Source of the DNA: Bacteroidota bacterium
GTDB taxonomy: Bacteria > Bacteroidota > Bacteroidia > Chitinophagales > Chitinophagaceae
NCBI GenBank assembly: GCA_018266555.1
Contig: JAFEAF010000019.1
Coordinates: forward strand, 124,001-188,000
Reading direction: 5' to 3'
DNA length: 64,000 nt
In this document: positions 55,910 through 64,000 of the stretch, piece by piece
Numbering within the stretch: position 1 is the first letter of the stretch
Layout: every line of letters starts with the position of its first letter
Translations under genes and position numbers: made by a program
The notes under the pieces: model-generated
The model's database searches: none
The model's input: only the letters and a program-made list of their open reading frames with translations
What the model was told of the DNA's origin: nothing

Positions 55910-56299
55910 TGATTCTTTTAAATTTTTTCTTACTAAAAGATTTTTGAATTGAACCTATAGGTAACCATAGTACCCGAAAATTTAATCCTTCATTAATGCT
56001 AATTTCAAAAATGATATATCAAACAAATAGTATTAAAACCTTACCTGGCAATTAAAATCAAATTCCTTGTTCACATAATTTGCTTAACAATTCTACGCAG
56101 ATATTCATGAATGATACAGGCTTTAAGAGTCTTTTTTTACGCAAACGTTACCGGCAACGTTATCATGCTTTCAGGTGTTGCCCGCAGAGGTATAACCGGG
56201 TCAATATCAAAGCAAACAGAAATATTATTTATATTATTGATGATATACTCATAGGGGCCTGTAATTCATTAAACCGGGAATAAATCAGGCTAGTGAAAA
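55910..56299. other. Promoter region ahead of the pectinase-uronate run
   Basis: 390 bases without a supportable gene; a plus-strand open frame has no coding character. It contains the 18-base palindrome at 56144-56161, about 235 bases upstream of the GH28 start. AT-rich sequence follows towards GH28, but I find no clean TTTG-N19-TAnnTTTG promoter. Confidence 0.5.
56144..56161. promoter_or_regulatory. Operator-like palindrome AACGTTaccggcAACGTT
   Basis: Two AACGTT half-sites around ACCGGC; the 18 bases are palindromic apart from one base pair. The size and central CG symmetry resemble LacI-family operators. It is placed to control the GH28-led operon. No LacI or GntR gene is inside the window. 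Confidence 0.5.
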
Positions 56300-57787
56300 C
56301 TACTCAGAATCTAAAGACGAAAGCTGAAGATCGAGCTGTTTTTTCCATCGTTCATAAAACGCTTCGTTATATTTTGTTTCGGGTTCAATTCTATTTTCGG
56401 CTTTCAGGTTTTCAAACGCTTCTTTGCTGTTTTTATAATAACCTGTACCTATTCCGGCACCAATTGCTGCACCAACACTTCCATCACATTGATATAATTC
56501 AACCGGAATGCCTAATGAATCAACAAACGTTTGAGTAAATACATTACTCAAAAACAGGTTAGCCTTCCCCGCACGGATAATTTTACCATTCAACCCTCTT
56601 TCTTTCATTATATCAAAACCATAACGGAATGCAAAAGCAATTCCTTCCTGTGCGGCTCTCAGCAAATGAGCTTTGGTGTGAAGATTAAGATCAAGATTAT
56701 TGATTTGAACTCCCATTATTTTATTTTTCAGCATTCTTTCTGCTCCATTCCCAAATGGCAACACTTGTAAACCTTCTGAGCCCTTGGGGATTTCTGATGA
56801 AAGCCTGTTCATTTCCTCATAAGTTAGATTGCCGATGTTATTTTTTATCCAGCGATTCAGAATACCGGCACCATTAATACAAAGTAAAACTCCAATCCTT
56901 TTTCTCCCAGGAAGGTAATTGACATGAGCAAAGCTGTTGACACGGGATTGCTTGTCATATTGTAATTCATCCGTTACCGCATAAATAACTCCGGAAGTTC
57001 CTGCGGTAGCAGCAAGCTCACCGGGCTCAAAAACATTTAATGATAATGCATTATTAGGCTGGTCTCCGGCTTTATAGCTTACGGTAATCCCTGCTGTCAA
57101 TTGTAAATCTTCAGCAACAGATTTTAATAATGCACCATGCCAATCAAAAACATTTTTTATGGGAGGAATAAAAGATTCCTCAAAGCCAAAATAATTGAAT
57201 ACATCATTGGATAACCGGTCTTTTTTAAAATCCCAAAAAACCCCTTCGGATAATGCAGAAATACTAGTTGTACTATCACCGGTTAATTGTAATGCCAAGA
57301 AATCCCCCGGCAACATTATTTTATCAATTTGTTTATATACTTCCGGCTCATTTTTTTTTACCCAGGCTAATTTTGCGGCTGTAAAATTTCCGGGAGAATT
57401 CAGTAAATGAGTTAAACATTTTTTCTCACCGATCTTTTTAAAAGCTTTTTCTCCGAATGGAATGGCACGACTATCGCACCAAATAATACTATTTCGTAAA
57501 CTGTTCTTGTTTTTTCCGGTAAGTACCAATCCATGCATCTGGTAAGCTATCCCGATCGCTTTTATTTCTGATGGATTATATTTTTTTGTAGCATGCGCCT
57601 TAAGAATAACCTGCTTCATATCTTTCCACCATTGCAATGGAGATTGTTCTGCCCAACCTGGTTTTAATGCAATAATTTCTCTTTCTATATCCGGGTATTG
57701 AACAGATACAATAGTCTTTCGGGAAGCAGCATCTACTACCGAAGCCTTAATGGATGATGTGCCAAGATCAATTCCTAATAATAGCAT
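56300..57787 (-). CDS. xylB: FGGY-family pentulose kinase, xylulokinase-like
   Basis: 495 residues. LGIDLGTSSIKASVVD at the start, then YQMHGLVLTG, WCDSRA and GELAATAGTSGVIYAV (second FGGY phosphate loop). Length and motifs fit xylulokinase; L-ribulokinase is longer. It phosphorylates D-xylulose (or a related sugar). No xylA is in the window, so the substrate could come from elsewhere or from a different pentose route. Flanked by gaps on both sides. Confidence 0.82.
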   Translation of the reverse strand: MLLLGIDLGTSSIKASVVDAASRKTIVSVQYPDIEREIIALKPGWAEQSPLQWWKDMKQVILKAHATKKYNPSEIKAIGIAYQMHGLVLTGKNKNSLRNSIIWCDSRAIPFGEKAFKKIGEKKCLTHLLNSPGNFTAAKLAWVKKNEPEVYKQIDKIMLPGDFLALQLTGDSTTSISALSEGVFWDFKKDRLSNDVFNYFGFEESFIPPIKNVFDWHGALLKSVAEDLQLTAGITVSYKAGDQPNNALSLNVFEPGELAATAGTSGVIYAVTDELQYDKQSRVNSFAHVNYLPGRKRIGVLLCINGAGILNRWIKNNIGNLTYEEMNRLSSEIPKGSEGLQVLPFGNGAERMLKNKIMGVQINNLDLNLHTKAHLLRAAQEGIAFAFRYGFDIMKERGLNGKIIRAGKANLFLSNVFTQTFVDSLGIPVELYQCDGSVGAAIGAGIGTGYYKNSKEAFENLKAENRIEPETKYNEAFYERWKKQLDLQLSSLDSE

Positions 57788-58144
57788 GATTCAATTTTAA
57801 AATCTAAAAATGTCGTTCCCGGGATGATGCATCTTTCCATATTATTTCTGTTTTTAAAAAACCTTCAGGCTATTATCAAACTTCAATTATTCGATGCCTG
57901 CCTGCAAAAATGCCCTCCGGCATACTTACTACCGGTTTGAAAACAACCCGTACTGAACTATAACATGCAATTTTTTGAACAAAAAGCAATTTCACCGGAA
58001 ATCTGCACCGCATACATTGATGATTTTGCATTATCCAAATACCGGTTTTCAACAACGAGCCCTATTTCATGTTTTTTTATTTCTATTCAATCCTGATTAA
58101 GGATTTTTAATTTATGATCATTCATAATTCTACAATCATTGCTG
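57788..58144. other. 357-base intergenic region with two similar elements
   Basis: No gene seen. Two direct copies of TACCGGTTT followed by AAACAAC or CAACAAC lie at 57932-57949 and 58040-58056, 108 bases apart, upstream of the FGGY kinase start. They may be binding sites of a regulator. Confidence 0.4.
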
Positions 58145-59278
58145 CTATTTAATTGAAAATTTATAGACTGTAATCTGATGATATGTTTCACCCGGCTTTA
58201 AAATAGTACCTGGAAAAGAAGGCTCGTTAGGGCTATCAGGATAATGCTGTGCTTCGAGGCATAAAGCACCATGTTTCACATAACGATTCCCATTTTTTGT
58301 ATTGGTAAGAGTGCCGTCTAAGAAATTACCGGAATAAAATTGTAAACCGGGTTCGGTAGTGAAAACTTCCATAAAACGTCCGCTGCTGTCATCATAAACC
58401 GTTGCAGCTTCTTCTAAATTATTTCCATTTTTATTAAGTATCCAGTTTTGGTCGTACCCCCCTTTTACCAAATCAATATTACGGCCTACCTTTTTCGCTT
58501 TTATAAAATCCATGGCTGTTCCTTTTACCGGGCTTATTTTACCTGTAGGAATCAACAGGTCGTTTACCGGTGTGTAACGATCAGAATTTAGCTTCAACTC
58601 ATGTCCAAGGATCGTGGAATCTTTTCCGGCTGACAAATTAAAATAACTGTGATTTGTAAGATTTACCGGTGTTGGTTTATCTGTGGTGGCAGTAAATTCC
58701 ATTTTCAGAGAATTATCAGAACCTAAAGTATAAATCACCTGTATATTCAAATTTCCCGGATAACCTTCTTCACCATCTTTACTTAGATAGGAAAGTTTCA
58801 AACTGCTATCACCGGGTATTTTTTCAATATTCCAATATACTTTATCAAAGCCTTTGATGCCTCCATGCAAACTGTTGCCATGATCGTTTTGTGCCAACGA
58901 ATATTGTTTTCCATTAAGCATGAATTTTCCATTGGCGATACGATTAGCATATCTTCCGATTAATGCACCGAAATAAGGATTCCCTTTTTGAAGATACCCT
59001 GCCAAAGAATCAAAACCAAGAACTACATCTCCCATCGCTCCGTTTTTATCCGGTGTAATTAACTTGGTTACTGTTCCACCAAAATTAATAATGCCTACCT
59101 GCATCCCTGAAGCATTCGAAAGAGTGTATTCAGTCACCGGTTTGCTTTCATACATACCGAATGATTGCTCAGTGATACTGTGCTTTGAAACTGCGATTTC
59201 TTTTTTATCGGATTTATTTTTGCATCCTGTGGCAATAATGCTAAGAAACGGAACTGCAATCATAATAGCTCTCTTCAT
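58145..59278 (-). CDS. galM: Aldose 1-epimerase (mutarotase), lipoprotein
   Basis: 377 residues from the ATG at 59278, chosen because it gives a lipobox (IIATGC, Cys16) right after a hydrophobic helix. The body has the GalM pattern: GALIGRYANRIANGKF, NDHGNSLHGGIKGFDK, TNHSYFNLSAGKDS and LCLEAQHYPDSPNEPSFP. It equilibrates alpha and beta anomers; as a lipoprotein it acts in the periplasm on freed arabinose, xylose or galactose. Confidence 0.9.
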   Translation of the reverse strand: MKRAIMIAVPFLSIIATGCKNKSDKKEIAVSKHSITEQSFGMYESKPVTEYTLSNASGMQVGIINFGGTVTKLITPDKNGAMGDVVLGFDSLAGYLQKGNPYFGALIGRYANRIANGKFMLNGKQYSLAQNDHGNSLHGGIKGFDKVYWNIEKIPGDSSLKLSYLSKDGEEGYPGNLNIQVIYTLGSDNSLKMEFTATTDKPTPVNLTNHSYFNLSAGKDSTILGHELKLNSDRYTPVNDLLIPTGKISPVKGTAMDFIKAKKVGRNIDLVKGGYDQNWILNKNGNNLEEAATVYDDSSGRFMEVFTTEPGLQFYSGNFLDGTLTNTKNGNRYVKHGALCLEAQHYPDSPNEPSFPGTILKPGETYHQITVYKFSIK

Positions 59279-59318
59279 TTTTATAATATTAATTTCAAAA
59301 AGATCCATATTAAAGATT

Positions 59319-60002
59319 TTAAACTGCTTTGAGAAGATTTATTACAGTAATATCAGTAAAATCATTTATAAAACCGATTACATTGTCGTACAGAGAAAAT
59401 TCTTCGGGTTGATACATGGTAGTAATGACAATTGCTTTCATATCAGCATTTCGGGCTGACTCCACACCTTTTGGTGTGTCTTCAAAAACGAGACATTCAA
59501 CTGGCTGAATATTTAATATCTCTGCACATCGAATCCATGTTTCAGGATCGGGTTTGCTGCGATCCACATCATCAGCGCTAACGATGGCATTGAAATAATT
59601 CCGGATGCCGGTTTCGTCTAATATAAAATCTATATTAAACCGAATGGCCCCTGAGCCTATTGCAAGTTTGAAACCTTTTTCTGATAATTGTTTTAAAAAA
59701 TCTTGAAGCCCAACTGTAAGTTTCAGCACAGGAGCAAACTCCTTTTGGTATTGCTTTTCTTTTTCCCAACTTATCCTGTTTTTTTCTTCCAGGGTAAATC
59801 GGCCGGGAAAGATCCGTTCCAACAGTTCAGTATTTTTTCCATAACACTCTTCTCTTGTTCTCTCCATACTGACTTTAGCGCCGAGTTCATTTAGAATCCG
59901 AAACCAGGTCATGACATGGTAATGCATATCATCGATCATAGTGCCATTGAGGTCAAATAAAAATGCAGAATAATTGTCCAGAGAGTGATGATCCTTTTCC
60001 AT
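59319..60002 (-). CDS. HAD phosphatase, beta-phosphoglucomutase-like
   Basis: 227 residues, HAD subfamily I with cap domain. FLFDLNGTMIDDMHYH (nucleophile Asp), GSGAIRFN, KPDPETWIRCAEIL and VFEDTPKGVESARNADM. No signal, cytoplasmic. It probably handles a sugar phosphate made by the kinase or galM neighbours, but is not assignable to one. Confidence 0.82.
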   Translation of the reverse strand: MEKDHHSLDNYSAFLFDLNGTMIDDMHYHVMTWFRILNELGAKVSMERTREECYGKNTELLERIFPGRFTLEEKNRISWEKEKQYQKEFAPVLKLTVGLQDFLKQLSEKGFKLAIGSGAIRFNIDFILDETGIRNYFNAIVSADDVDRSKPDPETWIRCAEILNIQPVECLVFEDTPKGVESARNADMKAIVITTMYQPEEFSLYDNVIGFINDFTDITVINLLKAV

Positions 60003-60096
60003 TCAGGTAAAGATACCTAATTATGAAAAATTTATTTTTAATACAAAAAATATTAAATCTGTTTTAAAATTACATGTCACAAAATTATTTACCACA

Positions 60097-61704
60097 TTAT
60101 TTTTCCACCCTGAACCAATCAAAATCCGCATACCCCGAATCATTAGTATGTGAAGTCCTTGTACAGAAAATTCCGAGTGTTGCTCCTATCCATTGCCCGG
60201 GTTGTGCGGTAAAAATATCACCTGCGTTTTTAAAATTGATCCCGTCACTGCTGTAACTAAATTGGCATTTTGCACCTGCACTCACGGTTACCCTGAAATA
60301 AATTACGGATGAAGAAACCTTTTCAATCATTTTTTCAAATTCAGGATTCCCCATATCGGCATTCTTGCATTCAACATAAGCTAGGTATATACTATCCTGT
60401 TTTTTTGTCAATACCAGGCTGGCATAATCCTTACCCATTATAATTAACCCCGTATTTTCCCCTGCAAGCCTGGGAATGAAATTACATTTTGTTGTTACTG
60501 TAAATTTCTCAGCTGGAAATTTTTGTGTCAGGATATTGGGGACATCCCAATAATTCTTTGCGCTATCCGGAATTTTATAAGAATATAACCTTAATGACTT
60601 ACCTGATAAAAACGACCATGTTAATTTTGAATTTGCCTGCCATTGCCATTGCAGTCCTAACTTACTTTCATTGAATTCATCCGATTCCCGGGGAGTTTCT
60701 ATCGGATATTTTTTTCCAGTATTTGGTTTTTTAAAAACTAAAGCCGGCTCCCCTTTTCCATCTCCTTCTTTATCTATGCCAATTACCGGCCAGTCATTTA
60801 TCCATCGCATGGGTTCCAGGTATACTACCCTGCCATAAGCATTTTTATCCTGGAAATGAATGAACCAATCTTCACCGGTTTGAGTGGTAACCCATGCACC
60901 CTGGTGTGGTCCGTTGATTGTTGTTGTTCCCTGATCCATCACTACTTTTCTTTCATAAGGCCCATAAATATTATTGCTGCGCAAAACCAGTTGCCAACCT
61001 GTACGTACCCCCCCGGCCGGGGCAAAAATGTAATAATATCCATTGCGTTTATAAATCTTAGGCCCTTCAACCGTGGGATCATGTTCGTGTCCATCATAAA
61101 CCAAAACACCATCGTCTAAGATTTTTGTTCCGTTAGCATTTAATCTTTTTATCACTAAAATACTTTTTATACCGGCCCGGCTACCGGCAAAAGCATGAAC
61201 TAAATAAACTTTTCCATCATCATCCCATAAGGGACAGGGATCAATTAATCCTTTACCTGCCTGCACTAAAACAGGATCACTCCAGGGGCCCTGAATAGTT
61301 TTTGATTTGACTACATAAATCCCAAAATCGGGATCGGGATAATAAATATAAAATTCATTGTTGTGATACCGAATGGATGGGGCCCAAACCCCGTTCCCAT
61401 GTTGTGGCCGTGAAAAATGATCATAAGGAACCAGTTTTGGCAGTACATGACCTATGATTGTCCAGTTCACAAGGTCTTTTGATTGAAGTACCGGTATTCC
61501 CGGTACATGATTAAAGCTTGATGAAATCAGATAAAAATTATCTCCGACTCTGATGACATCAGGATCAGAATAATCAGCATTGATGATAGGGTTTTTATAG
61601 GTACCGTCGCCATTATCAGCTACCCAAGCTTTAGAAATATAATTATTTTGCGCTGCTGCTGAAATGAAGGTAAACAATAATAATATGGCTACTATACTTT
61701 TCAC
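60097..61704 (-). CDS. GH43 glycosidase (xylosidase/arabinofuranosidase)
   Basis: 535 residues with a signal peptide. Five-bladed propeller with NPIINADYSDPDVIRVGDNFYL (catalytic Asp), GLIDPCPLWDDDGKVYLVHA (Asp) and DPTVEGPKIYKRNGYYYI (Glu acid). Residues ~340-535 form a C-terminal beta-sandwich. Likely acts on arabinan or xylogalacturonan side chains. Overlaps the CE8 stop by four bases. Confidence 0.9.
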   Translation of the reverse strand: MKSIVAILLLFTFISAAAQNNYISKAWVADNGDGTYKNPIINADYSDPDVIRVGDNFYLISSSFNHVPGIPVLQSKDLVNWTIIGHVLPKLVPYDHFSRPQHGNGVWAPSIRYHNNEFYIYYPDPDFGIYVVKSKTIQGPWSDPVLVQAGKGLIDPCPLWDDDGKVYLVHAFAGSRAGIKSILVIKRLNANGTKILDDGVLVYDGHEHDPTVEGPKIYKRNGYYYIFAPAGGVRTGWQLVLRSNNIYGPYERKVVMDQGTTTINGPHQGAWVTTQTGEDWFIHFQDKNAYGRVVYLEPMRWINDWPVIGIDKEGDGKGEPALVFKKPNTGKKYPIETPRESDEFNESKLGLQWQWQANSKLTWSFLSGKSLRLYSYKIPDSAKNYWDVPNILTQKFPAEKFTVTTKCNFIPRLAGENTGLIIMGKDYASLVLTKKQDSIYLAYVECKNADMGNPEFEKMIEKVSSSVIYFRVTVSAGAKCQFSYSSDGINFKNAGDIFTAQPGQWIGATLGIFCTRTSHTNDSGYADFDWFRVEK

Positions 61705-62648
61705 TTTAAAGGATTCCAGTTTTTAAAAACATTTTTTACTGTATATTTTCTTACTTCGCCTGCTGTCAACTGTTTTGACCAAACAACTCTTTTTGCGGTA
61801 TCCGATGAAGGGCCATAATTCTCATACTCCGCATATCGGGCAGTTTTATAATTATCAGTTTTATTCCAATTCGACCAGCCATCAGGTTTTATTTGCTGCC
61901 CGATGTAACAATGAATATAGCATACAGAAGCATAAGACTTCCACGGTCTTCCCAAAGAAACTTCATGCAAAGCTGAATCTCCTGTCAGTACACAATCATT
62001 AAAGATAAAACCAAACGGATGATTCAGCGGTGTAGAAGCAGCTGTGATATGTGAATTCTTTTTACTGTGAATATGGCAATGCTCAAACCAGGCAGTAGCT
62101 GAACCAAAAATGAAATCTGTAGTGCCTTCGATATAACAATCTTTATAATACTGCCTGCTGTTATCATTGTTTGTAAATAGTACATCCTGGTTACCGATAA
62201 AGCGGCAATTTTTAAAAATTGCTTTATCTCCGTCAGATTCAACGGCAACAGCCTGGCCTGCATTAAAACCTGATGCATTTTGAAATGTGATATTTTCTGC
62301 TGAAAAATTATTTCCTTTTACTAAAAAACTCCATGAAGTTCTTGTATTAATCGTATCTCCGTTTGAATCCATTTTACCGGTATGATCATCATAAGTAAGA
62401 ATGGTACTGAACGGATTCTCTCCAAGAATTGTAACAAAATCTTTTGTAAAATCCAGATGAAGCTTTTCTTTATAAACACCATTTTTAATATAGATGAGAA
62501 CCGGTTTTTTATTGTGAAGTGGAATCGAATGGAAAGCAGCCTGCAGCGTTTTATATGCACCGGAACCGTCCTGAGCTACAACAATTTTTTGCTGAGTAAA
62601 AGCCCATGCAGGTGAAAAAGCGGTTAAAATAGTTATAAAAAATTTCAT
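61701..62648 (-). CDS. Pectin methylesterase, canonical CE8
   Basis: 315 residues with a signal peptide. All blocks intact: GVYKEKLHL, NTRTSW, QAVAVESDGDKA, GNQDVLF, TTDFIFGSATAWF, LGRPWKSYA and RVVWSKQ. It removes methyl esters so that GH28 and PL10 can attack. Its ATG directly follows the upstream stop, showing tight coupling. Confidence 0.94.
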   Translation of the reverse strand: MKFFITILTAFSPAWAFTQQKIVVAQDGSGAYKTLQAAFHSIPLHNKKPVLIYIKNGVYKEKLHLDFTKDFVTILGENPFSTILTYDDHTGKMDSNGDTINTRTSWSFLVKGNNFSAENITFQNASGFNAGQAVAVESDGDKAIFKNCRFIGNQDVLFTNNDNSRQYYKDCYIEGTTDFIFGSATAWFEHCHIHSKKNSHITAASTPLNHPFGFIFNDCVLTGDSALHEVSLGRPWKSYASVCYIHCYIGQQIKPDGWSNWNKTDNYKTARYAEYENYGPSSDTAKRVVWSKQLTAGEVRKYTVKNVFKNWNPLK

Positions 62649-63641
62649 TCACTTTAATTCTGAAGGGAAAATTTTCTTCAAAAAATTATCAATATATTTT
62701 ACTGTCGGTTGAAACCATGGTTCAAATAAACAAAACGTATGCGGGGCATTTTCAAATTCATGTACTTCTGTATAAATACCATATTTTTTCATCATTTTAA
62801 TAAAGTCATTTCTCCCGGCATGCATTCTGGATACACTGCTATTAATAAATAATATTGGCGGATTTTGTTTTCCGGCATAAGTAAGAGATGAGGCTTCCTT
62901 CCAAATACCCGGGTTTTCAGTTTTGGAATAGCCAAACCAATATGTAGCGGCCGATGTTTTTTTACTATCATTTCCCTCGCCTGACTCAGGATGAATAAAT
63001 GATAATATGCCGTCAATATTTATTACAGCATGAACCCAGCTTGAGATGTTTGCCAAACATTTATTTTTTGTATTTTCAAATTTTTCAATCCCGTTCGTTG
63101 ATCCCATAAATGCTGCCAGTTCTCCTCCTGCTGAAAAACCTAATACGGTTATCCGGGATGTATCCACGTTAAATTCCCCGGCATGTTTATGTACCCAGCG
63201 AATGACCGATTTGATATCATAAATGGCAGCAGGATATAAAGCTTCCGTTGATAACCGGTATTCAGGAGTAAAACAAACATACCCAAGATTAGCGAGTGCT
63301 TGTGCCAGGGGATAATGTTGCACCCTATCTCCGGACCTCCAGCCTCCACCATGTAAAATAATAACAGCTATTTTTAATTTTTTGTTTTTGCAAGGGGAAA
63401 AAGCATCGAGCAGAAGTTTCCTGTTACCCCATTCACAGTACACTATCCCTTTCTCTGCTTTTACATTGGGAAAATGAAATTCTTTTAGCAATTGTATATC
63501 AGGATATATTCTCCTGGATTCAAGATATGCATTCTGATTAGAAAATGAGGAATCAGGGAAACCTGTAATCCCGATTGCTTTTTGAGCAATTATTAGATTT
63601 GTCATTGCTGCAAGTACCACTATTGAAAAAAACTTTTTCAA
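62649..63641 (-). CDS. Exported alpha/beta-hydrolase esterase
   Basis: 330 residues with a signal peptide. HGGGWRSGDR oxyanion loop, TVLGFSAGGELAAF (nucleophile Ser), an Asp in HAGRNDFIK and His in ENAPHTFCLFEPW. BD-FAE/acetyl-xylan-esterase-like; likely deacetylates pectin or hemicellulose. Six bases after the CE12 gene. Confidence 0.87.
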   Translation of the reverse strand: MKKFFSIVVLAAMTNLIIAQKAIGITGFPDSSFSNQNAYLESRRIYPDIQLLKEFHFPNVKAEKGIVYCEWGNRKLLLDAFSPCKNKKLKIAVIILHGGGWRSGDRVQHYPLAQALANLGYVCFTPEYRLSTEALYPAAIYDIKSVIRWVHKHAGEFNVDTSRITVLGFSAGGELAAFMGSTNGIEKFENTKNKCLANISSWVHAVINIDGILSFIHPESGEGNDSKKTSAATYWFGYSKTENPGIWKEASSLTYAGKQNPPILFINSSVSRMHAGRNDFIKMMKKYGIYTEVHEFENAPHTFCLFEPWFQPTVKYIDNFLKKIFPSELK

Positions 63642-63647
63642 TACATC

Positions 63648-64000
63648 TTATTTTTTTACTGGTAATGGCGGGCGTATATGATTCGCAAGATCAAGATGCA
63701 GATCCTTTATACTCCATAAAACAAGCTCTGCCATTTTCCTTGCTCCTAACTCATTAAAATGAGTATTATCATTTCTTCCTTCCGGATAATTGGGATGTTC
63801 GCCCGGCTCCAACTGCATATAAAGTAACCTGGAGTTTTCCGGGCCAAATTTTTGAACTAGTGCCCTGCTTTTTTCATCCAGGTCAATCAGGGCCACATTA
63901 TATTGCTGTGCAACTTCCCTTACTATGTCAGAATAAAGTTTATGTGTTTCCTTAATATTACCGGCAGAGTCGAATTGTCTTCGGGTTACCGGAGTTATTA
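63648..64000 (-). CDS. Rhamnogalacturonan acetylesterase (CE12), 5' truncated by the window
   Basis: The last ~117 residues are visible; the frame is open through the right edge. It contains ITPVTRRQFDSAGNIKETH and the block V DNTHFNELGARKMAELV with the catalytic Asp/His of the SGNH family, CE12 type. It removes acetyl groups from rhamnogalacturonan. First of the transcriptional run visible here, so the operon extends beyond the window. Confidence 0.85.
   Translation of the reverse strand, partial: ITPVTRRQFDSAGNIKETHKLYSDIVREVAQQYNVALIDLDEKSRALVQKFGPENSRLLYMQLEPGEHPNYPEGRNDNTHFNELGARKMAELVLWSIKDLHLDLANHIRPPLPVKK

Noticed and set aside
56080..56283. 67-codon plus-strand frame between GH28 and the FGGY kinase
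   Set aside because: Arg- and Tyr-rich random-looking translation; covers the operator-like palindrome.
1..64000. CRISPR array, insertion sequence, prophage, SusC/SusD pair, rRNA
   Set aside because: Looked for on both strands; no spaced direct repeats, transposase, phage structural gene, TonB-dependent receptor or rRNA segment seen.

Overview
The window comes from a low-GC Bacteroidota genome, most likely a Chitinophagaceae-like soil or freshwater degrader. This rests on several observations: the TTG-N19-20-TAnnTTTG promoter type (seen upstream of parE and a universal stress gene), generally absent Shine-Dalgarno sequences, many Tat, lipoprotein and Sec-exported proteins, LuxR-type response regulators paired with a multi-PAS kinase, and a long pectin-degradation locus. 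No rRNA, insertion sequence, prophage or CRISPR array is visible. There is one tRNA, Lys(CTT).

Layout. 1-23.4 kb is mainly chromosomal housekeeping: a four-helix-bundle (IVP-type) protein, parE, a flavin reductase, tRNA-Lys, small and surface proteins, a YCF48-like beta-propeller, a peroxiredoxin, smc, an SGNH esterase, a PAP2 phosphatase, a Gre-type factor, two tandem universal stress proteins, an arginase-family enzyme, an RmlD-like reductase, pfkA and pyk.

23.5-33.1 kb holds two divergent operons that together look like a periplasmic glycoside C3-oxidation system. The minus operon has a Gfo/Idh/MocA dehydrogenase, a TIM-barrel isomerase, a lipoprotein cytochrome c and a DUF1080 3-keto-glycoside hydrolase/lyase. 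The plus operon has an MFS transporter, a Tat-exported TIM-barrel, a GMC flavoprotein, a Tat-lipoprotein gluconate-2-dehydrogenase subunit 3, a second Tat-exported TIM-barrel and an OsmC protein. The inferred logic is: the GMC/subunit 3 pair oxidises a sugar at C3 and passes electrons to cytochrome c, DUF1080 and TIM-barrel enzymes cleave or isomerise the 3-keto product, the MFS protein imports it, and the cytosolic Gfo/Idh and TIM-barrel enzymes process it further.

33.1-40.3 kb carries a polyprenol-phosphate sugar transferase, a DnaQ-like exonuclease, a 42-residue lipoprotein, and a CHASE3/six-PAS histidine kinase flanked by two LuxR-type response regulators.

40.5-64 kb (all minus strand) is a pectin locus. 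The outer steps are CE12 acetylesterase, an alpha/beta esterase, two pectin methylesterases (one divergent), GH28 polygalacturonase, PL10 pectate lyase, GH105 unsaturated-uronyl hydrolase and GH43. The cytoplasmic steps are UxaC, UxaB and UxaA for saturated galacturonate, KduI and KduD for the unsaturated monomer, then KdgK and KdgA to pyruvate and glyceraldehyde-3-phosphate, with an ExuT-like importer. An FGGY pentulose kinase, a lipoprotein aldose epimerase and a HAD phosphatase link it to pentose side chains. No SusC/SusD pair or dedicated regulator of the locus is inside the window, and the locus runs off the right edge.
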